Source: Azolla caroliniana | Taxonomy: Eukaryota; Polypodiophyta | Direction: 5' to 3' | Length of the DNA: 64,000 bases | Assembly: GCA_043228905.1 (NCBI GenBank) | Contig: JBHGNT010000022.1 | Coordinates: 9,424,001-9,488,000, forward strand | Shown here: positions 1 through 11,400 of the stretch, piece after piece | Numbering within the stretch: position 1 is the first letter of the stretch | Layout: each line of letters opens with the position of its first letter | Translations under genes and position numbers: made by a program | The notes under the pieces: model-generated | What the model saw: only the letters and a program-made list of their open reading frames with translations | Told to the model about the DNA's origin: nothing | Databases searched by the model: none

Positions 1-424
1 TAGAGAAAGAAGGGAAGAAGTTTAAGATAAATGTGGAGCTCTAGCTTGGCGGTCGTGGTGGTCAACTCTCAACAAGAGGGAGGCAGTTCGAGCCTTATCT
101 TCATCAAAATATTGAAGTGAAGATTGTAGTGGTCTACTATCAAGAAAGAGAAGAGCGATTACCTTGCAAGACAAAGTTCATTTTGTAACTCTTTCATGAA
201 AATGATTATAAATTTCATACACTTTCTCATATATTATTTTATATCTTATCTTGTCTTATCTTATATTCCTTAAAAATCCTATTTTGTCATATCTTATTTA
301 TCTCTATTCACTCCATCTCTACTCTTTCGTCTCTTCTGTCCATAATCCCAGTGATTCCTTCCTCACTTTCACGTTATCCTTTATGTGCGCAACGCTACGC
401 TTCTAGGTGAGCCACGTCACGACA
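1..424 (+). repeat. LTR-like fragment, left edge of window
   Basis: Non-coding AT-rich stretch. Its right end (about 335-424) has the order of landmarks seen at the 3' end of the LTRs of element A: a 'gtccataatcccagtga' block, then 'cgcaacg', then 'cacgacac'. This suggests the 3' end of a diverged A-type LTR in plus orientation, but the match is short and degenerate. No ORF with protein-like composition was found. Confidence 0.3.
40..100 (+). other. tRNA-like sequence (A-box/B-box)
   Basis: A TAGCTTGGCGG block fits the Pol III A-box pattern TRGYNNARNNG with one mismatch. GTTCGAGCC at 86-94 fits the B-box GWTCRANNC exactly, at tRNA-like spacing. No acceptor stem was recognised, so this is a tRNA-derived or tRNA-like module and not a tRNA gene. 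Confidence 0.4.
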
Positions 425-1534
425 CCGTTTTTCCTTCAACCTCCTTGTCGGCCACCTCCTTCTGTATGTGCATATTTGCCTCGGGCCACGTCTCCTCGCA
501 GCCACCTCCCATCTCTCCAATCTTATGTTGGCAATCGGGCACAACCGCCAAAGTCTCCAGAACCAGTGTCGAGGAATCTCATCTTCGTCCGCAATCGATT
601 GCCCCATTATCCATGTCGTCATATTGGTCCTCCGCTTTTCCGCCGCCACCTTCCGTTTCTCCAGTCTCACGTCTGCTCTCGGGACCAACCACTAAAGTCT
701 CTAGAATCGATGTCGGGAAAGTACCGGCACCATCGCTCTCTGACAACTTGTCCATAGCCACTTCCGTTCGGACGCCGTTATCCGTGGTTATCTCATCCTC
801 GATTATGCTTGCATCCTCTTCGTTCAATCTTTCGGGCAACCGTGTTCCGAACCATACGTCCACTCTTGAAGTGGTGTTCGTCGCTCCATAGTTCCTGGCC
901 TTATCCTTGTCCGTCTTTTTTCGGCAAGATGAGAGGGTGGCTTCCTCCCCGTTCTCCGATCGTCTCAAGCCCGACTCCATAATAGACCCTCCTTCGGCAT
1001 CGATCTTCATCTTGAAGATGTCATACGACTCCCTTACAAATGCCTCTATGTCGAGATCCACAGAACCATTCTGCGATAAGAACTCCTCCTTCGGTGGTAG
1101 TGCGTAGTCACTTGCCACCCTCTTCTTGCCGCAACTTGCGAACCGTGTTGAGGCCGACCGCTTCTCATCATGTCGCCAGCATACTTTCTCTACATCGGTC
1201 CAATCCTCGGTGAGGCCATTTGCTCCATCATCGTCTTCGACCTGAAGTAAAATGTCCATCCTTTCCTCTCGATCGATCGACTTAAAAAATAATAGAACTG
1301 TGTCCACCCCCACCAATCTTTGATCATGCTCCTAGAGTTGAGCAAAACGATGTTGAAACCCTTTGAATGCTTTCATTGCGCTTTGGTGGGTCTTTGCAGA
1401 TGCTACCCATTCTTCAAACTCGTGCCGAACTCGCGCCTTTGGTCTCTCATACCCACATGCCTCCAATAGAGCTTCCTCGAAGGACTCCCACGACTCATGA
1501 GCTTCTTGAAGCTTCTAGACCTCTTCGTGTATCG
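425..1534 (-). pseudogene. Ty3-type gag remnant (element F), downstream part
   Basis: The minus strand encodes a Gag-like protein with in-frame stops; the longest open stretch is 579-1316. Between about 1534 and 1200 it keeps the same order of motifs as the gag of element A: a WESFEEAL block, an HEFEEWV block, then LLFFKSIDREER and a GLTEDWTDVEKV block, matching A's WEAFEEPL, GFEDWV, IMFLRVVDVKDR and GLTKTWESV. This supports F being a diverged relative of A. After the Gag core the chain becomes acidic and unrecognisable, and pol is absent. Element E inserted at 1534; the N-terminal part of the same gag lies at 6643-6785. Confidence 0.6.
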
Positions 1535-1876
1535 TGTTGTCTGCCTGGCCGGACTAGCCTCAACACAGGTGTCTATCCGACACTTCTCCAAAGGGGTGGT
1601 AAGGATTGGATGCTAGGTTACACGCGTAAGATGATTACAATTAAGCACAGACGGTAAACAATACGAAGATACAGATAAACACGCAATAATTACTTTTGTA
1701 TTACTTCCGTCAAACCCTTTACAATTCATCGGATCCTTTTATAGGCATCCAGCAAGGTTACAAAAGGTGCGCTTAGGCAACCAACATCCGAATCGGTCTG
1801 GATCCGGATCGGTACAACTGTACCGGATCCGTCCCTCCGAATAATAATTCTACTATTATTTACTTCCTATTATCCG
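1535..1876 (-). repeat. 3' LTR of element E, truncated
   Basis: Nearly identical to 6253-6594. Its right side stops at the 'tattatccg' block and joins RNase H coding sequence at 1877, so the first roughly 45 bases of U3 are lost. It contains the TATAAAAG promoter box (minus strand, about 1735-1744). Confidence 0.85.
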
Positions 1877-4800
1877 CATGCTGCGCCCTGGGTCGGTGGA
1901 AAATGTCGAATTCAAATTCCTGTAACAACAGTGTCCATCGTGTAATTTTTCCCGTCAGGGATGCCTTCGAGACCAGGTAGAGTAGTGCCGAATGGTCGAC
2001 ATGGAAGGAAAACTTCCTTCCGAGCAGATAGTGCCTGTACTTTGTGACAATATACACCATTCCCAATGCCTCGCGTTCCGTCGTGGAGTAGTTCCGTTCG
2101 GCTTTTGAGAGTTTCCGGCTTGCGTAGTACACCGGTCGGTACCATTTTGGCTCCGTGAGTTGCATCAGAACACTGCCGATTGCTACGTCCGACGCGTCGA
2201 CGAAGACGTGAAAGCTTTTACTCCAATCTGGCGGTTGCACCACCGGAGCTTGCGACAGCATAACCTTCAACGCTTGGTAGGCTTCCTCCTCCGTCTCCGC
2301 CCATAGGAAGGGTACCCTGTGTACGGCGGTATGTAATGGTGTAGCGAAGTCTGCGAGGTGCCGTATCATCCGGCTATGCCACCTTATTTGGCCCAGGAAC
2401 CGGCTTAAAGCCTTTGCGTTATTTGGTGCTGGTGCCTCGAGAATCGCCTTGACTTTATCCTGATCTACCGCGATTCCTTCCTTACTCACCACGTGCCCTA
2501 GTAAGTTGCCGCTTGCCACTCCAAAGACGCACTCGGCCGGGTTCAGACTCAACCGGTACTCGCGGCACTTCTCCAAGCACAGTTGGAGGTGATCGAGATG
2601 CTCTCCGTGCCGGCTGTAGACCGCGAAATCGTCAAGGAAGACCTGCATAAAACCGGGGATATATTCCCCGAAAATTTCCATTATTATCCTTTGAAAGGTC
2701 GCTGGAGCTGTCTTTAGTTCGAACATCATCACGACCACGACGAACACTCCCCATTCCGTAACGAACGTTGTCTTCTCCTGGTCGGCCGGGTTCATTCGTA
2801 TTTGGTTGTAGCCGCTAAATCCATCCAGGAAGCTATAAACTTCGTGACCGGCTACCGCATCTAACACCCCGTCCGTAAATGGTAGTGGAAACGCATCGGT
2901 CACTGTTGCGGCATTTAGTTTGCGATAGTCCACGCATACCCGGATTTTGCCGTTCTTTTTCGGGACCACCACTATCGGACTCAGTCAGGTTGCCTGCTTG
3001 ACCGGTCGGATAAATCCGACCCGGAGGAGCTTATCAATTTCCTCCTTCACCTTCGCCACATAATTCGGATTCATCCGGTACCTGCGTTGAGCGATCGGTT
3101 TCGCGTCCGTACTTAGGTGAATTTGGTGCTGATAGAGCTGGGGGTCCAGCCCTTGCATGTCTTCGTACGACCACGCGAACACATCCTTGAAGTCTGTTAA
3201 TAATGCTACCATTGCCTTCTTTTCTTCCTTCAGCAATTCCTTTGCGACATTTACCGGTCGGGGCTTGTCTGTTGTGCCGAGGTCCACCTCCTCTAGTTGG
3301 GATGCTTTTACCCTCTGGGATATCGTCATTTCCCTCTCTAGGGATTCCTGCGCTTGTCGCAGTTCCCGGATTGCCGCTTGGTCCGGTTCATCCGGCGTCG
3401 TAATGTACGGTTCTACTGCCGCCGTGATATCCACCTCAAATAGTGGGACGATTCGTGGGTGTTCCACGAGGTACCGCTCGACTTCCTTGTCCGGTAATTC
3501 CTCCAACATGTTGATGCTTTCCGCATAAAATGGAGTTGCTTCCTTACTGGCGATCACCCGTGGTTGTGTCGTTACTCGTACCTTTGTTTTCCCTCGCCGG
3601 AATGTGATCATGTTCTTTTGCCAGTTCTGCTTGATATGCGCCGTTTGCAGCCATGGTCGTCCTAGCAGTAGGGGGTACGCGCCTTGTACATTCAGCTGCA
3701 GCACCATGGCCGATATCCGGAATACGTGGCCTCCGATCATTACTTCCAAATCCCGGATAAGCCCGGTCGGTCGGACTGAGCTGGTATCCGCCATGCGTAA
3801 CCAGAAGGGGCATGGTTCCCATTCCCGGATGCCCAGGTTATCGCATGTCTGTCGGCTGATGACATTTACCCCGGAGCCTCCGTCAATAATCGTTCAAGCA
3901 ATTTCCTTTCCTTTCACGATTGCCGTGATCGTCGGGCTACTTGTATCGACCACCGCTGGTCCTTCCTCCGGATTGGAGAAGAATGCCGGTGCTGGCGTCG
4001 GCTTCAATTTTCTCACGGATGCCTGTAAGTCTGCCGTAAACCGTGGCACCAACTGTAGTAGCCGTGCTAACGGCAGCACAATTTGACAGTCCTGTAGCGC
4101 TTGCCACGTCGGGTTTTCTCCTGGCTGTATGATTTCTTCGTCTTTTGGCATATTTTGGTCTCTTACTTCTGCCGCATTCTGTTCATTGGCCTCCTTGATC
4201 CATTGCGCCGCTTGTTTTCTGATTGCCTCCTAGGCTTCCCACTTGGCGGTCTTTCCCTTTGACCAGGTTGTGACCTGCTGTACTTCTGTTATTTCGGTTG
4301 TAACCATGTTGACTGCCGGCTACTTGTCATTGGTTTTGCTTGGGCATTGGTTACTATAATGGCCTTCCTTACGGCAGTAATAACAGTACACCTTGTGACT
4401 GTTGCTCGTTTCTCCTTTGTCCCCGGTTTGGAGGGTGGGTGTGCTTCGGCGGTCGTCTTCCGTTTTTCGGTTATCCGGTACCGATACTGGGTTGTCATTC
4501 CTCGCTGCCTCCCGACGTTCCTCTCTTCGGAAAAATCCACGCTTCTGATTCCGTCAGAAATTTCGGTTCCCTTGTCGCCTCTCTTCTCTGCGTCGTTCGT
4601 ATTCCGGGGATTCGTCTCGGTCGTACCAGTCCCGGGGGTAGCTATCTCTGCGTTTCTCCTCTCGGTCATAGTTATCGCGTCTTCTATCAGCGTATCTGTT
4701 ACCACGTTCGCGTTGGTAGCGGTCGTCTCTCCGGAATCGATCCTCATCCGGGTTCTGATTGCGCGGTTCTATGTGTCGAACCGGTGCTGCCTGCCGATTT

Positions 4801-6200
4801 AACAAGTTATATTCGCATTGGTCCGTTGTATGGGCTCGAGAGTTGCAGATCATACATTGTGTCCGCAGGGTGCAGTCTACTGTTGAGTGGCCCGAATTTA
4901 GGCATGTTGTGCATTGTAAGGCCTGTCGGAACCTCAGGTCTTCCTCCTTCAGGAGTGCCCGGTGTAACATCCCCATCGACAAGAAGGAGCTAGTCTTGTC
5001 CATTTCTAAGACCCGATCCATAACTTGGTCCATTGTGCTGGTGTGGAAATCAAGGACTCCGCACATTGTTCGAAGTGGCTCTTTCAGCGCGGCCAAAAAG
5101 ACTGCTTTGGCTTCGTCTTCGGGTGGTGCTCTCGTCAGTTGGCTGTGCAGGGTCTGAAACCGAATGATGAATTGTGGCACAGTCTCGTTCTCTTCCTGCC
5201 GGGTGGTGTAGAACTGCCCGACCAATTCCCTTTGCTCAACTTGTCTGTGAAAAAGCCTGAGGAATCTGGCCTTCAAGGCATCGAATGTGACAAAGCTGCC
5301 CGGTAAGTGCTTTGTGTGCCATCGGGCCGCCGGTCCTTCTAAGGTCATGCCGAATTCGGCGACTTTGGATCGTTCGGCTTCGGGCTCCGTCAGTCTTTGG
5401 GAGACATGGTTGGCTTCCCATGTTTGGAGGAATGCGTACACGTGTGCCTCCGCGTCGGGCTCATCCTGGTACTTTGGGTATGGGTACGGCATCGTGTCGT
5501 CCAACTGACTCTCCTGCTTTCTGTCCGCTGTTGGCGTCGGTGTGAGAACCTTTGGTTCCTCCGCGGTTGGTGCCGATATCCGCTCCTTCAGTTCCTCCGC
5601 GGGTGTTGCCGGTGTCCGGTCCTTTGGTTCCTCCGCGGGTGTTGTCGGTATCCGCTCCTTCGGTTCCTTCGCGGGTGTTGTCGGTATCCGCTCCTTCGGT
5701 TCCTTCGCGGGTGTTGTCGGTATCCGCTCCTTTGGTTCCTTCGCGGGTGTTGTCGGTATCCGGTCAGCCTCCCTCGGCGATTGCCGGTCACCGAACTCCA
5801 AGGTTATTTCTTCCTCTAGCTCCGGTGTTACTGAGTCTTCCGACCCCTCTTCCCCCGGGTCGTTTGGTGTGTCGTGGCTGCTTTTATATCGGGACGCAAC
5901 GCTTTCGTCGCTTTCCGACTCCGCCTCAAGTGTTGCGAATGCTTCCGAGTCCCCGTCGCCCCCGGCGAGTGTCTGTAGTATCGTTTCCGCCTCTTGCAGG
6001 CTTGTTATGCTACTACCTTCGTCGGGGATTTGCAGAACCCGGAACTGCAGTGCTTCTTCTGCGACTCTCCGAAGAGTTTTGGAGAATGACCGATCCCGTC
6101 GGATCTCTTCGACGGCTTGCTGCAGGGCTTCCCGTCGTTGCTCGCGTTCGGTGTATCGTCTCCCTCGTTCGGTGATGTGGTCGTCGTTTGGTCTAGACAT
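1877..6200 (-). pseudogene. E gag-pol polyprotein remnant
   Basis: Read on the minus strand in one frame. Gag occupies about 6200-4300, with start ATG at 6200 just downstream of the primer-binding site. It holds a repeat-rich linker, a conserved capsid-like block (WEANHVSQRL to RAPPEDEAK), and three CX2CX4HX4C knuckles (CTTCLNSGHSTVDC, CMICNSRAHTTDQC, CYYCRKEGHYSNQC). Protease follows near 3900-3600 with active site IIDGGSG. RT spans about 3050-2300 with catalytic motif FLDD, and RNase H about 2230-1900 (VDASD, EREAL, HVDHS). Stops occur at 4554, about 4320, about 4230, about 3895 and 2985; the last is TGA where B has TGG (Trp). Integrase is deleted. Confidence 0.8.
5551..5766 (-). repeat. 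36-bp minisatellite in E gag
   Basis: About six tandem copies of a 36-bp unit encode a 12-residue repeat of the form RIPTTPAKEPKE in the proline/lysine-rich linker of Gag. The unit is a multiple of three, so copy-number change keeps the frame. B has a proline/glutamate-rich linker at the same place without this exact repeat. Confidence 0.85.
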
Positions 6201-6230
6201 CCATCCCCCGGTTGTCCTCTGCACTTTGCA

Positions 6231-6246
6231 GGAATCGTGGTCGCCA
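6231..6246 (-). promoter_or_regulatory. Primer-binding site of E
   Basis: The minus strand reads TGGCGACCACGATTCC, six bases inside the 5' LTR. The same 16 bases occur at the equivalent place in element B. It starts with TGG as expected for pairing with a tRNA CCA end; the donor tRNA was not identified. Confidence 0.65.
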
Positions 6247-6252
6247 AAATAG

Positions 6253-6642
6253 TGTTGTCTGCTTGGCCGAACTAGCCTCAACACAGGTGTCTATCCGACA
6301 CTTCTCCAAAGGGGTGGTAAGGATTGGATGCTAGGTTACACGCGTAAGATGATTACAAATAAGCATAGACGGTAAACAATACGAAGATACAGATAAACAC
6401 GCAATAATTACTTTTGTATTACTTCCGTCAAACCCTTTACAATTCATCGGATCCTTTTATAGGCATCCGGCAAGGTTACAATCGGTGCGCTTAGGCAACC
6501 GACATCCGAATCGGTCCGGATCCGGATCGGTACAACTGTACCGGATCCGTCCCTCCGAATAATAATTCTACTATTATTTACTTCCTATTATCCGATCCGA
6601 CTCCGCCTTCCCACTTGTCCTTGCTCTTCTGACCGGCCAACA
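6253..6642 (-). repeat. 5' LTR of element E
   Basis: 390 bp with TGTTGG...ACAACA ends on the minus strand. Complete, unlike its partner at 1535-1876. A TATAAAAG box on the minus strand near 6453-6462 is the likely core promoter. The start (TGTTGGCCGG) resembles B's LTR start (TGTTACCGGC). Confidence 0.9.
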
Positions 6643-6785
6643 TATCGATACGGCCACCACCCGACAAAAATACTCTAGCCTCGTTGCTTTGTCCACGCCC
6701 CACTTCGTCATCTCGGCATTGTAGGCTCTCAAAAAATTTGGGACCTCGTCCTCGTTGAAACGGTTGACTCATGCGACCACACTCT
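6643..6785 (-). pseudogene. Element F gag, N-terminal part
   Basis: Directly follows E's right target duplication. The minus strand encodes a block with RFNEDEVPNFLRAYNAEM, matching QFNGKDVSRYLQDYKAEM in A's Gag. It continues into 1534 once E is removed. The rest of F to the right is not recognisable. Confidence 0.55.
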
Positions 6786-6984
6786 TGACGGCTTATTGAG
6801 CCGCGTCTTGTCTTGTCTCGTCTCGTCTTGTAGGAGAAAGAATAAGAGATTAACACGGTAGAGAAATAGATGGTTATAAGGTTCATCAAACTAATTCCAT
6901 TACGAAGCACAAAAGCCACAAATTATTACAACCGCGACCGATTAGGCCAGACCCAAGCACAACTAGAAGAAATGATAATGACTA

Positions 6985-7023
<39 letters not shown>

Positions 7024-7573
7024 TAGAGAATGAAACCCTAAACCTTCCTAACTACTGCCACGATGACCAAACGAAAACCCTAAAACGAAATAGGTAAAGA
7101 TGAAGTAGAAAAACCCTAACGGTCTACCTCTAACGACAAAATGGTGACCCCTTACCCCTTTTTAAAGTAGAAAGGGCAGAGGTTTATTACAAAAGGAGAG
7201 GCCAAATCTTTCACTCCTTTCAAAGGGGGAATATTTGCCTTGATCTTAGGAGGAGAGATTGATGGGGTCTTAACTCCCTCTCCCCTCATTTTAACACACA
7301 ACCATGCCCTCTACTTATTACACCCATACTTCCATGCACTCCTGTTTAGTCTACATGTGTATGTGCTCCTAAGTGCACATTATCTTTATACTTCACGAAC
7401 TTTGTAGTGCACTTTTAGCACCTTACATTTTACCCTTCCTTTTACATTTGTTTTCTTATTCTTATTTTACAAATTTCCTAAGTGCCCAAATTTCCTAAAT
7501 GTGCAATGTTGCACATCCCGTTTTATCCGTCCCTCTCAAGTTTTCTCACCATAGCCGAAAATCCTCACGACAA
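6786..7573. other. No gene; probable decayed leader/LTR of F, with (GA)n
   Basis: No protein-like reading frame was found. A (GA)n microsatellite lies at about 6986-7021. The place suggests the leader and 5' LTR of minus-strand F, but LTR ends could not be defined. Confidence 0.35.
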
Positions 7574-7959
7574 CGTGACGAGGATCCTACAAAGATTCAA
7601 CATGCCGGAAGCAAAGCTAGTCGGCTCTGTGTTCCTAACTAGCTGCAAGCTGAATGTAAAGCAATGCCTGAGAGGGGAGAAAGAAAAGAGTGAGATGAGG
7701 AAAGTACCATATGCCTTAGCCGTCGGTAGTTTAATGTACGCTATGTTCTGCACGAGACCAGACATAGCATTTTCTATGGGAATGGTAAGCCGATATATGA
7801 GTAATCCAGGGCGAGAGCGCTAGGCAGCGGTGAAATGGATACTCGGGTACTTAAAAGGCACTTCGAGGGTATGCCTAAGGTATAGTGTCAGAAAACCCAT
7901 GCTCGAAGGGTTTACCGATTCAGACATGTCGGGAGATGCAGACTCGAGCCGATCCACGT
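7574..7959 (+). pseudogene. Copia element C, RT tail / RNase H start (left piece)
   Basis: The plus strand encodes a chain matching the end of RT and start of RNase H of copia element D: RILQRFNM, VGSLMYAM, CTRPDI, VSRYMSNPG and FTDSDMS are all present. A TAG replaces a Trp-like position at about 7822. The chain stops mid-motif at the 'SRSTS' codons where element A inserted, and resumes at 31184 (RYVMTYVGGAVSWQS). The left end is truncated; sequence left of about 7574 is not copia-like. Confidence 0.8.
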
Positions 7960-8700
7960 TGTCGTAGTGTATTTCGTACACTACGTGAAAAACTTATAAA
8001 GTACCGATTTAATAAATATGAATAAATAGTAGAAAATATTTAAATATATATAGCATGCATAGGGCAAGATTCGAACCTTGCACCGCCATGTTAATAATGT
8101 AATGTCTTACCATTACACTAGCATTTCATTAGTGTTCAAAGGTAGATGTTCCACATAGAAAGCTTAGTTCACCTAGGATATACTTTAGTTAAAAGAAAAA
8201 GCTACGCATGCACATCTAGCGTGCATGAACGCTATAGTTGATAAAAAACGCACAAGTTAGAAAAAGCATGGAGTCTATCTATAGGAAAAGCATGGAGTCT
8301 ATAGTTAGAGAAAAAAAAAACATGGATTCCTAAGACTCCCTCATCACTACATAAGGATGGGGAGCACAATGTAATAGGTGTGTGAAATACTTCGAAATTG
8401 GATATATTTCCGAAAACACCAACCAATTAATATAATAGTGGGATTCACGAAAATAATATAATCTATACTTGTGCGATTCACAAGTTTCTTATATCTTTCT
8501 TTCAATCTAAATACATTATATTCTTATCTAAATATTGATTAATCGAATACAATTCACTCGTGGGATTGACGAAATTTCTATCTCTCTTTCTAATAATCTA
8601 TTCATTACTAACCTTATCTCATATTCTTCTTTCTCCTAGTCCAAAACCTCAGTGGTTCCCACCCAACTCACGCAACGATCTGGCGCCGAAAGGCACGACA
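7960..8700 (+). repeat. 5' LTR of element A
   Basis: 741 bp with ends TGTCGT...ACGACA. The end after ACGACA is fixed by the copia target at the far side of A. It lacks the AGAACCGGCAAGAGCCGGATGAAG-like repeats that lengthen the 3' LTR. The first 30 bases form a short inverted repeat (GTAGTGTA...TACACTAC). Confidence 0.85.
8057..8122 (-). other. Antisense tRNA-like module in A 5' LTR
   Basis: The minus strand contains TAGTGTAATGG, a perfect match to the A-box TRGYNNARNNG, followed at normal tRNA spacing by GTTCGAATC, a perfect B-box (GWTCRANNC). The T-arm can pair GCAAG with CTTGC. D- and anticodon-arm spacing resembles a tRNA; a 7-bp acceptor stem is not seen. It lies 97-163 bases into the LTR, antisense to the element. 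Confidence 0.65.
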
Positions 8701-8704
8701 CAAG

Positions 8705-8720
8705 TGGTGAACCCGACGTG
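8705..8720 (+). promoter_or_regulatory. Probable primer-binding site of A
   Basis: TGGTGAACCCGACGTG begins four bases after the LTR end, the expected position for a primer-binding site. The complementary tRNA was not recognised. Confidence 0.4.
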
Positions 8721-8738
8721 AAAACGGGTGGCAAGGAG

Positions 8739-8910
8739 ATGGAGAATCAACAAGCTAACAATATGATGGCGATGTTCGAGCGGATGCTACAAGAACAATG
8801 CGCGATGTCGGAGATTTCGGCAGCAGTAGAGCGGCTCGTGCAACACAATGGGCAATTCAACGGTAAGGATGTGTCGCGATATTTGCAGGACTACAAGGCA
8901 GAGATGCTCC
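8739..8910 (+). pseudogene. Element A gag, N-terminal part
   Basis: ATG at 8739 opens MENQQANNMMAMFERML..., ending in the block FNGKDVSRYLQDYKAEML that is also found in F. It is cut at 8910 by element B and resumes at 24284 in the same coding sense. The first ORF codon upstream (8652) lies inside the LTR and was not chosen. Confidence 0.75.
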
Positions 8911-9344
8911 TGTTACCGGCCGGCAAAGGAGTCTAGAGTGGCAAACGGGGAGTTATTTAAGTAGTAGGAATGTGGTTGTAATTAAGTTATGAGTGTGGAC
9001 GGACGGACCGGAATCGGTATGCCGTTCCGGATCCGGACCGATCCCGAACAGGTGCGGATGGCACCGTTTTGTAATACAGACCGGAAACCTATTTAAAGGC
9101 CCGGATACAATGTAATGAATAGCGGTTAATTAATAAAGCTTAGTGTTGTTATCTCTCTGTGTTAATTGCCGTTCTTCCTTAATTGTTATATCTCACGCGT
9201 GTGATTATGAAAGACGATCATGCTAAGTAACTTAATTAAGTCGGATTAATCGTTGAGTCTAATCCTATTGCCGTAACACCCTTTGGTGAAGTGTCTTCCG
9301 TAGACACCCTGTGTTAGGCCATTGTCCGGCCCTAAGAGTTAACA
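8911..9344 (+). repeat. 5' LTR of element B
   Basis: 434 bp, TGTTACC...GTTAACA. Aligns over its full length with 23837-24278, with small indels and scattered substitutions. CCTATTTAAAGGC near 9090 is a possible TATA region. Confidence 0.92.
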
Positions 9345-9351
9345 CAGTTTT

Positions 9352-9367
9352 TGGCGACCACGATTCC
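9352..9367 (+). promoter_or_regulatory. Primer-binding site of B
   Basis: TGGCGACCACGATTCC, seven bases inside the 5' LTR and identical to that of E. Confidence 0.65.
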
Positions 9368-9392
9368 TGTTTTTGCAACGAACGACGGCACG

Positions 9393-11400
9393 GATGTACG
9401 TCTAGATCAAAGCACGACCTGGTTACAGATCGAACTCGACGCCTTGCCGAAAGGCAAAGGAGACGTGAGGCTTTCCAGCAAGCGGCGTAGGAAATTAGAG
9501 CGGATCGCTCGTTTTCCAACGTAATCCGGAGAGTAGCGGAGGACTCCCTCTGGTTACAGCAAACATCGCACCCGGACGACGGCAGCAGCCTAAGCAGCCT
9601 CTGGGAAACCGAATCCCTTCTCCACGCGTTGACAAACGGAGAAGGCGAAGCAGAAGCCTTTTCAGCATATGAATCGGACTCCGAAGGGGAATACAGCGTG
9701 CACACGAACTACCGTAGTAGCAACGAAACCCCGGGCGGACCGGAGGGCGAAGGATCGGATACCTTACCGTCACCGGAACCGGAAGTGCTAACACTGGAAT
9801 CCCCGGAACCAGCAGAGGAAGAGCGACCTCCGACACCGGAAGTCGAAGAGGAGAGGCCGCCGTCACCAAAAGAAGAGGAAAAACCACCGACGTCGGAAAT
9901 AAATCGGGAAAGCCCACCGACGCCGGAGAAAATTCCGGAACGAGCACCAACATTGCCAGCCCGCGCACCGATACCGGACGACGACATGTCGTTCCAGTAC
10001 TCCAAGTATAGAGATGATCCGGACGCGGAAGCTCATGTGCACGCCTTTGAACAGACATGGGAAGCCAACCATGTGTCCCAGCGATTGACCCTGGATGAAG
10101 AAGAACGCTCTAAGATAGCGGAATTTGGTGTCACATTGGAGGGACCAGCGGCAAGATGGCGCCGGACGCAGGACCCGTTTAGCATCAACACCTTTGCAGA
10201 TTTAAAAGCTAAATTCTTGCATTTTTTCCAAAAGGAGGTGGACCAGTCCGTAATGGTAGGCTTATTTTATACCATCCGACAGGAGGCAAGGGAGAGCATT
10301 CCCCAATTTGTCATCCGGTTTTAAGAGATGCATAGTCAGCTTGCCCGCGCACCCCCGGAGGAGGAATTACGGACTATATTCCTAAACGCGCTCTGGGAAC
10401 CCCTACGCACGGTTTGCATGGTAATTGACTTCCGCAAAAGTACCATCGACCAGGTCATTGACCAGGTGAGAGAGATGGAAAAGACAAGCTCTTGGCTCAC
10501 ACTGGGAGCACTCCAACGGGTGTTACCGTCCGATGAAGACCTCCGGTTTCGGCAAGCAATACAGTGCACAACCTGCTTGAATTCCGGACACTCGGCTCTA
10601 GAATGCACTATGAGGACGCAATGTGTAATCTATCAATCCAAGGGCCATACGACGGATAGGTGCGAGTATAATCTATTGAACCGGCAAGCACTGCCCTTCT
10701 GACAAATTGAGCCACGCAGCAGCCAGGATGAAGAAGAGGAACGCTGGTGGCGAATGGACCGCGACCGACCGGCACAGGATGTCTGGTACGGCGACCGACG
10801 GGAGAATGATGTCCGGTATGGCGATCGACGGGAGAATGAGGTCTGGTACGGCGATCGGTAGGATAACTATGACCGGCATGATCGGTACCAGGAGTACAAT
10901 AGACGATACGAACATTACGACCGGGAGCACTCCCCCGGGTATCGTCAGCAACCGGAGGAATACGGTAGATATAACGGGCAACCCCATCAAGAGTACCGCA
11001 ATAAGAAGAGCTATAACAAAAAACGGCATTTCAAAAAAGGCGGCTACCCACGGGATCCGGAACAAGGAGCTCCAAGCAGCCAACCGGTCCAAAACCCCGC
11101 GTGTACCGCAGGACCTGCCCCGGATACAACAGACAATGCCGAATCCAGCAATACCCGGAAAGCCTACTACTACTACTACCGATAGGAAGGCCATTATAGT
11201 AATCAATGCCTGGTGAAGAGCTAAGAAAAACGACCGGCCGTAAATATGGTAGTCCCTGAGGTGGCAGATCTGTAGCATGTGACCACAAGGTTGAAGGGCA
11301 TGGCCAAGGAATGGGAGACGTAGGAGACCATCCGGAAACAAGCAACGGAATTGGTGAAGAAAGCAAACGAGTAGAATGTCACAGACTTACAACGGCAAAA
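9393..11400 (+). pseudogene. Element B gag remnant
   Basis: Homologous to E's Gag along its length. The start near 9393 is damaged: an ATG lies one base out of frame with the rest. It holds an acidic/proline-rich linker (9750-9980), the capsid-like block WEANHVSQRL to VIRF (10050-10321), a TAA at 10322 where E has Gln, then two zinc knuckles near 10570-10670. The second has lost a Cys (CVIYQSKGHTTDRC), and the third near 11160 has lost its first Cys pair (Tyr instead), though EGHYSNQC remains. An arginine/aspartate/tyrosine-rich stretch with a repeated YGDRREN unit spans 10740-10870. Confidence 0.75.

Larger units (their letters stand above)
1535..6642 (-). mobile_element. Ty3/gypsy LTR retrotransposon E (non-chromovirus, defective)
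   Basis: The minus-strand element is bounded by two LTR copies and a perfect 5-bp target duplication TATCG (1530-1534 and 6643-6647). Order on the minus strand: 5' LTR, primer-binding site, Gag with zinc knuckles, protease, RT and part of RNase H, then directly the truncated 3' LTR. Integrase, the accessory ORF and the start of the 3' LTR are missing, so one internal deletion removed them. Gag and Pol share one reading frame with several stops. Protein motifs and the primer-binding site match element B, so E and B are one family or close sisters. Confidence 0.85.

Noticed and set aside
385-891. Plus-strand ORF of 168 codons
   Set aside because: Shadow of the minus-strand gag of F, which matches A's gag motifs; the plus reading is Ser/Pro-rich without domains.
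5397-6252. Several long plus-strand ORFs with CGCCRYP-like repeats
   Set aside because: Opposite-strand shadows of the 36-bp repeat in E gag.
8057-8122. A functional tRNA gene
   Set aside because: A and B boxes fit, but no 7-bp acceptor stem and no clear anticodon loop are present, and it repeats with each LTR.
8681-8700. TGGCGCCG at the end of A's LTR as an Asp-tRNA primer-binding site
   Set aside because: The right border of A, fixed by the interrupted copia frame, includes the same GGCGCCG...GACA bases, so they are inside the LTR.
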